Positions 15,183-18,082 of a stretch of DNA of 18,082 nucleotides are shown here, one piece after another. A program made the position numbers and the translations under genes. Source of the stretch: an uncultured Megasphaera sp. (GTDB lineage Bacteria > Bacillota > Negativicutes > Veillonellales > Megasphaeraceae); contig URLP01000022.1 in NCBI GenBank assembly GCA_900548635.1, positions 1-18,082 of the forward strand. Reading direction: 5' to 3'. A model generated the notes under the pieces. It had not been told where the DNA came from, did not search any database, and saw only the letters and a program-made list of their open reading frames with translations. The stretch's first letter is position 1. Each line of letters begins with the position of its first letter.

Positions 15183-15193
15183 GGCATTTGCAA
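15162..15193. promoter_or_regulatory. Candidate Zur operator: three TTGCA half-sites
   Basis: Between the divergent znu promoters the TTGCA word occurs three times: 15163-15167 (plus), 15178-15182 (minus) and 15188-15192 (plus). CTTGCA-N10-TGCAAG (15162-15183) and TGCAA-N5-TTGCA (15178-15192) are both perfect dyads. The second is 5 bp from the znuA -35 and covers the znuC -35, so one site could control both directions. Assignment to Zur is by context; it does not look like the B. subtilis Zur box I know. Confidence 0.55.
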
Positions 15194-15197
15194 TTGA

Positions 15198-15226
15198 TTG
15201 ACAAAAAAAGGCGGCCGTGATACGAT
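15198..15226 (+). promoter_or_regulatory. Promoter of znuA
   Basis: TTGACA (15198-15203, perfect) and TACGAT (15221-15226) are separated by 17 bp. The start would fall near 15233, only about 18 bases before the znuA ATG, so the leader is little more than the ribosome site. Confidence 0.8.
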
Positions 15227-15250
15227 GGACGCCATAGGAGGTCTCTTATT

Positions 15251-16177
15251 ATGTTCTTTCGTCTATGCCACCGCCTTGCCCGTCTCGTACTGGTCACGGC
15301 GGCTTTCTTATCTATTTTTGCGCTTGCCGGCTGCGGCCCGGCTGCAGATCTGCCCGACGACGGGAAATTAAAAGTTGCCGTCACCTTCGATGCCCTGAAA
15401 GAGTTCACCCAGGCCGTCGGCGGCGACAAAGTCGACGTTTACACCCTCATCCCGGACGGCACGGAACCCCATGAATTCCAGCCGACGACGCAGACCATCA
15501 AACACCTCGGCAAGTCGCAGCTCTTCGTCTACAGCGGCCTCGGCATGGAACCGTGGGCACCGAAAGTCGTTGACGCCGCCAAGAATACGAGCCTGCACAC
15601 GGTCGACGCTTCGCAGGGCGTCACGCCCATTGCCCTGACGGACAAGGAGGAAGTCAAGGAGCACGGCGCCTATGATCCGCACATCTGGCTGAGCCTGGTA
15701 AACGCCCAGATCGAAGTCTCGAACATCGCTGCCGCCATGGCCGAAGCGGACCCGGCCAATGCCGACTACTACCGCAACAACGCCGCCAATTACAAGAAGC
15801 AGCTCCAGGCCCTGCAGGACGAATACGCCCGCAAATTCGCCAGCGTACCGCACCGCGACTTCGTCACGGGCCATGCGGCCTTTGCCTATCTCTGCCGTGA
15901 CTTCGGCCTGACCCAGCACAGCGTCGAATCCGTCTTTTCCAGCGGCGAACCGAGCGCACGCCAGCTCGCCCGCCTGACTGACTACTGCCGCGCCAACGGC
16001 GTACGGACGATTTTCGTCGAAGACATGGTCAGCCCAAAGACCTCTGAAACCCTGGCCCGCGAAGTCGGCGCCCGCGTCGAAACGATCCACACTATAGAAA
16101 ACAGTGAAGACAATGAATCCTATCTGGACCGCATGCGCGATAATCTGGAAAAGATTTACGCTGCCAGTATTCATTGA
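15251..16177 (+). CDS. znuA: Zinc ABC transporter substrate-binding lipoprotein ZnuA (AdcA-like)
   Basis: This is a cluster A-I solute-binding protein that captures zinc outside the inner membrane for ZnuBC. The 308-residue protein begins with a lipoprotein signal peptide ending in the lipobox LAGC (Cys28). Likely metal ligands are H74 (EPHEF), H144 (DPHIWLS) and H208 (TGHAAFAYL). E283 in HTIENSED is the probable fourth ligand by comparison with AdcA/YcdH-type proteins. The usual His/Asp-rich loop before the second ligand is reduced to EEVKEHGAYD (133-142). AGGAGG lies 9 nt before the ATG. The gene is divergent from znuC-znuB-zur and shares its control region; two hairpins follow it. Three His plus an acid favours zinc over manganese. 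Confidence 0.94.
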   Translation: MFFRLCHRLARLVLVTAAFLSIFALAGCGPAADLPDDGKLKVAVTFDALKEFTQAVGGDKVDVYTLIPDGTEPHEFQPTTQTIKHLGKSQLFVYSGLGMEPWAPKVVDAAKNTSLHTVDASQGVTPIALTDKEEVKEHGAYDPHIWLSLVNAQIEVSNIAAAMAEADPANADYYRNNAANYKKQLQALQDEYARKFASVPHRDFVTGHAAFAYLCRDFGLTQHSVESVFSSGEPSARQLARLTDYCRANGVRTIFVEDMVSPKTSETLAREVGARVETIHTIENSEDNESYLDRMRDNLEKIYAASIH

Positions 16178-16184
16178 ATAAACA

Positions 16185-16222
16185 AAATAACCGCCCGTAG
16201 CTCCCAACTATAGCGGTTATTT
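16185..16222 (+). terminator. Terminator-like hairpin after znuA
   Basis: AAATAACCGC (16185-16194) and GCGGTTATTT (16213-16222) form a perfect 10-bp stem around an 18-nt loop, starting 8 nt after the znuA stop. The following CATCTTG is only partly T-rich, but the stem is A-rich on its 5' side and T-rich on its 3' side, so it fits a terminator. Confidence 0.65.
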
Positions 16223-16237
16223 CATCTTGACTATATT

Positions 16238-16275
16238 GGGCATAACCGTTTGCCGTGTAATGCCCTTTCTTTATT
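16238..16275 (+). terminator. Second hairpin with U-rich tail
   Basis: GGGCAT (16238-16243) pairs with ATGCCC (16260-16265), followed by TTTCTTTATT. The loop is 16 nt and the stem only 6 bp, so it is weaker as a structure but has a better U-tract than the first hairpin. It could be a back-up terminator for znuA. Confidence 0.45.
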
Positions 16276-16329
16276 TATTATAGTAGACGGACACCGGGTT
16301 CGTCAACAAAAAATCAGGAGTGATGTTTA

Positions 16330-17052
16330 ATGATTACACATACATACAGCGCCGCCATCTTTGACATGGACGGCACGGTTCTCAATACAGTAGAAGATCT
16401 AAAAAATGCCCTGAACGTCATCATGGCAGAAACAGGCCACCGCCATGACTGGTGTTCACAGGACGTCCGCCAGTTCTTCGGCAGCGGCGTCCAAGTCGCC
16501 ATCAGCCGTGCCCTGGCCATCGAAACAGGCGCTGCCCCTTATGAAGAACTGGAATTCGTCGGCCAGCCCGGCGACACCATCACGCCCCGGATCGACGCCC
16601 GGGAAGTGAGCCGCATCCAGGGCCTTTTCCGCCCGTACTACGCGGCACACTGTGCCGTCAAAACCGGCGAATACAGCGGCATCAGCGACCTTTTGCGCCG
16701 CCTCCGGAAAAAAGGCATCAAGACAGCCGTCGTCTCCAACAAGCCTGATCCGGCCGTCCAAAAACTGACAGCCGACTACTTCCCGGGCCTCTTCGACCTC
16801 GCCCTCGGCGAACAGGCCCAGATACGGCGAAAGCCTGCACCGGACATGGTAATGAAAGCCCTTAAAGACTTAGCACTCACGCCGGCACAGGCCGTTTACC
16901 TCGGCGACTCCGAAATCGACATCGAGACTGCAAAAAACGCAGGCCTTGACTGCATCAGCGTCACCTGGGGCTTCCGCTCCAAAACCTTCCTGAAAAACCA
17001 CGGCGCCCAATACCTCGTAGACACGCCGCAGGAAATCGAAGCCTTCTTTTAA
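16330..17052 (+). CDS. HAD-family hydrolase, phosphoglycolate phosphatase-like
   Basis: This is a 240-residue HAD phosphatase with an alpha-helical C1 cap (about 20-90). Motif I is FDMDGTVLNT (11-20; nucleophile D12, acid D14), motif II is VVSNKPD (134-140), motif III lysine is K168 in RRKPAPD, and motif IV is GDSEIDIETA (192-201). The pattern is that of Gph/PpaX-type enzymes, which remove phosphate from 2-phosphoglycolate, pyrophosphate or similar small substrates; the true substrate cannot be read from sequence. AGGAG sits 9 nt before the ATG. It is separated from znuA by two hairpins and is likely a single-gene unit, although I could not find a convincing promoter. It ends next to the decayed segment. 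Confidence 0.9.
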   Translation: MITHTYSAAIFDMDGTVLNTVEDLKNALNVIMAETGHRHDWCSQDVRQFFGSGVQVAISRALAIETGAAPYEELEFVGQPGDTITPRIDAREVSRIQGLFRPYYAAHCAVKTGEYSGISDLLRRLRKKGIKTAVVSNKPDPAVQKLTADYFPGLFDLALGEQAQIRRKPAPDMVMKALKDLALTPAQAVYLGDSEIDIETAKNAGLDCISVTWGFRSKTFLKNHGAQYLVDTPQEIEAFF

Positions 17053-17108
17053 ACTTCTTCATAATCATGCGTCAGAACACGATGCAGGAATTTCTTTGTC
17101 CGTTCTTC
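17049..17108 (-). pseudogene. Possible C-terminal relic of an amino-acid ABC transporter ATPase (GlnQ-like)
   Basis: On the minus strand, codons from 17108 to the stop at 17049-17051 read EERTKKFLHRVLTHDYEEV. The (E)RTKxFLxRVL pattern is the usual C-terminal end of GlnQ/polar amino-acid ABC ATPases. An in-frame TAA lies immediately upstream (17109-17111), and no other part of such a gene is visible, so it would be a 19-codon remnant. The stop overlaps the HAD stop. Because it is so short, chance cannot be excluded. Confidence 0.4.
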
Positions 17109-17152
17109 TTATTGTAATAGTATTTTCCGGCAATATGTTTCGCAAACCCAGC

Positions 17153-17180
17153 TTGTATTTTCGCTCATGAAATGTGATAA
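17153..17180 (+). promoter_or_regulatory. Possible relic promoter of the decayed ATPase gene
   Basis: TTGTAT (17153-17158) and TGATAA (17175-17180) are 16 bp apart, 44 bp before the surviving ATG of the pseudogene. Both hexamers are imperfect, so this is tentative. The rest of 17109-17220 shows nothing else that I recognise. Confidence 0.3.
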
Positions 17181-17223
17181 CATTCTAAAAATACGCTCAT
17201 TTTTTTTAAGAGGAGGTTATACC

Positions 17224-17776
17224 ATGTATCTGCAGCGGCTCGATGCTGGGCATCAACTACCAGAAAATTGAGAGCAACAGCGTGGGATACAAAATGAGAC
17301 ACGCAGCGCCAGTTATTGGCGGACTACAATGAAGATATCCGGAAGTACGCACAAGGCCTCGACTAGGGCCGCATCCTGAACGTCTTCGAACATATCTCTA
17401 TCCAGCTGGCAAAGGACAACAAAAAATTCCAGATTTCCAAAGTCGCTTCCGGTGCCCGCTTCAAAGAGAAGGCCTGACGAAAAGCGGCTACAGCCTCTAC
17501 TATTTCAAAAAAGACGCGTCGACTCTGGAAGAAGACTTCTTTGTCCGCACTGCCGATAGCCTGGTCCCGCTTGAAGTCAAAGCGACGAACAACAAGGCAA
17601 AATCACTGACGACACTCATCAAGAGCAAGACCTACAGCGACATCCGTTTCGGCATCAAACTTATCGGCGGTAATCTTGGCTTTGAAAACAACATTTATAC
17701 ATTCCCGTACTTCTGCACTTTCCTGCTGCGTGATTTTCTGCGCCAGCTCCCGTCAAATCCTGAGCATATGGTATAA
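17224..17776 (+). pseudogene. Decayed AAA ATPase (AAA_14/DUF4143 family)
   Basis: Three protein pieces in two reading frames belong to one ATPase family. Piece A (about 17231-17300) reads CSGSMLGINYQKIESNSVGY, the sensor region after the Walker B strand. Piece B (17310-17474) includes LLADYNEDIRKYAQGLD, an in-frame TAG (17364-17366), then NVFEHISIQLAKDNKKFQ. Piece C (17474-17776) includes SGYSLYYFKKD, EDFFVRTADSLVPLEVKATN and FENNIYTFPYF, the C-terminal nuclease-like part, ending at TAA. The Walker A half and the segments between the pieces are missing, leaving about 180 of perhaps 430-500 residues. A strong AGAGGAGG ribosome site and ATG at 17224 survive, but that frame stops after 15 codons. 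Intact members are cytoplasmic ATPases of unclear role, often in accessory DNA. The gene is certainly non-functional as a whole. Confidence 0.88.
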
Positions 17777-17777
17777 T
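17769..17777 (+). promoter_or_regulatory. Extended -10 promoter of the MFS gene
   Basis: TGGTATAAT is a perfect extended -10 (TGn plus TATAAT at 17772-17777). The -35 position holds no good match, as is common for extended -10 promoters. It overlaps the last codons of the pseudogene and lies about 36 bp before the MFS ATG. Confidence 0.6.
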
Positions 17778-17812
17778 AGAAGCAGAATGACTGCGCTTGG
17801 GAGGTACGGTAT

Positions 17813-18082
17813 ATGACAACGGAAAAACGGATTTTTTACTCGATTTGCCTGATTAGTTTCGTCGGGCCTTTTCTTTCTACTTCGATCAATATCGCCCTCC
17901 CTGTCATGGCCGGCCAGTTCGGCGTCGCACCGGACAAGATGAGCTGGGTCGTGACGATTTTCCTGATGACGACGGCAGCGTTTCTCCTGCCCCTGGGCAA
18001 GGTTTCCGACGTCCACGGCCGGCGGCGGACGTACTGCTGGTCCCTCATCGTCTTCGCCATCGCCACAGCAGCGGCAGCAGCG
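17813..18082 (+). CDS. MFS transporter, DHA2/EmrB-like, N-terminal part (gene runs off the window end)
   Basis: The first 90 residues of a major facilitator superfamily exporter. Hydrophobic helix 1 (about 9-30) carries SINIALP, and helix 2 (about 44-61) begins SWVVTIFLMTTAAFL. Motif A follows as GKVSDVHGRRR (62-72), with the conserved D66 and arginine cluster. The SWVVTIF and INIALP features are typical of the 14-helix DHA2 drug-efflux group (EmrB/QacA), but the missing C-terminal part prevents a firm subfamily or substrate call. GGGAGG lies 8 nt before the ATG, and an extended -10 promoter overlaps the preceding pseudogene's end. Confidence 0.88.
   Translation, partial: MTTEKRIFYSICLISFVGPFLSTSINIALPVMAGQFGVAPDKMSWVVTIFLMTTAAFLLPLGKVSDVHGRRRTYCWSLIVFAIATAAAAA

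Noticed and set aside
16178..16329. Small RNA gene between znuA and the HAD gene
   Set aside because: Two hairpins exist, but no convincing promoter precedes the second one; back-to-back terminators explain the structure.
17753..18016. 87-codon minus-strand frame over the MFS start
   Set aside because: It is the antisense of a clear MFS N-terminus with motif A and a good ribosome site on the plus strand.

Overview
The window looks like chromosomal DNA of a Negativicutes bacterium, most likely a Veillonellaceae member such as Megasphaera. That is a family-level guess from gene content and base use: Firmicutes-type genes (RNase J, GdpP, YybS, an L9-Lon-DnaB block), strong AGGAGG ribosome sites, sigma-A-like promoters, and a GC-rich third-codon bias. 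Nearly everything from 1 to 15116 is on the minus strand; 15251 onward is on the plus strand.

Region 1 (1-1920): the 5' 379 codons of tuf (EF-Tu), preceded by five tRNA genes read in the order Thr(UGU), Tyr(GUA), fMet(CAU), Thr(GGU), Met(CAU). Two promoters with 17-bp spacers lie upstream, and a hairpin plus a weaker promoter separates the tRNAs from tuf. The order closely parallels the E. coli thrU-tyrU-glyT-thrT-tufB operon.

Region 2 (1940-10387): a tightly packed housekeeping run transcribed as rnjA, yybS, gdpP, rplI, a lonC-like protease gene and dnaB. It combines RNA decay, c-di-AMP turnover, a ribosomal protein, proteolysis and replication. A terminator-like hairpin sits between rnjA and yybS, so the downstream genes may be partly uncoupled.

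Region 3 (10594-16177): metal homeostasis. znuA (zinc-binding lipoprotein) diverges from znuC-znuB-zur, and the 134-bp spacer holds two good promoters with repeated TTGCA half-sites between and over them. Downstream of zur is a second unit: an SmtB/CzrA-type ArsR repressor with all four alpha-5 zinc-ligand positions, a SixA-like histidine phosphatase, ThiD, and a secreted protein of unknown function. The close spacing suggests the second unit is under metal-dependent control, which is inference.

Region 4 (16185-18082): two hairpins, a Gph-like HAD phosphatase, a decayed segment (a possible tail of an amino-acid ABC ATPase on the minus strand and a multiply deleted AAA/DUF4143 ATPase pseudogene on the plus strand), and the start of an MFS exporter gene that runs off the window.

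I see no CRISPR array, prophage, insertion sequence or obvious new multi-gene defence system. The most interesting items are the paired zinc regulators with their unusual operon partners, the znu operator region, the uncharacterised secreted protein, the tRNA-tuf arrangement with its C1:U72 initiator tRNA, and the microdeletion-rich pseudogene.
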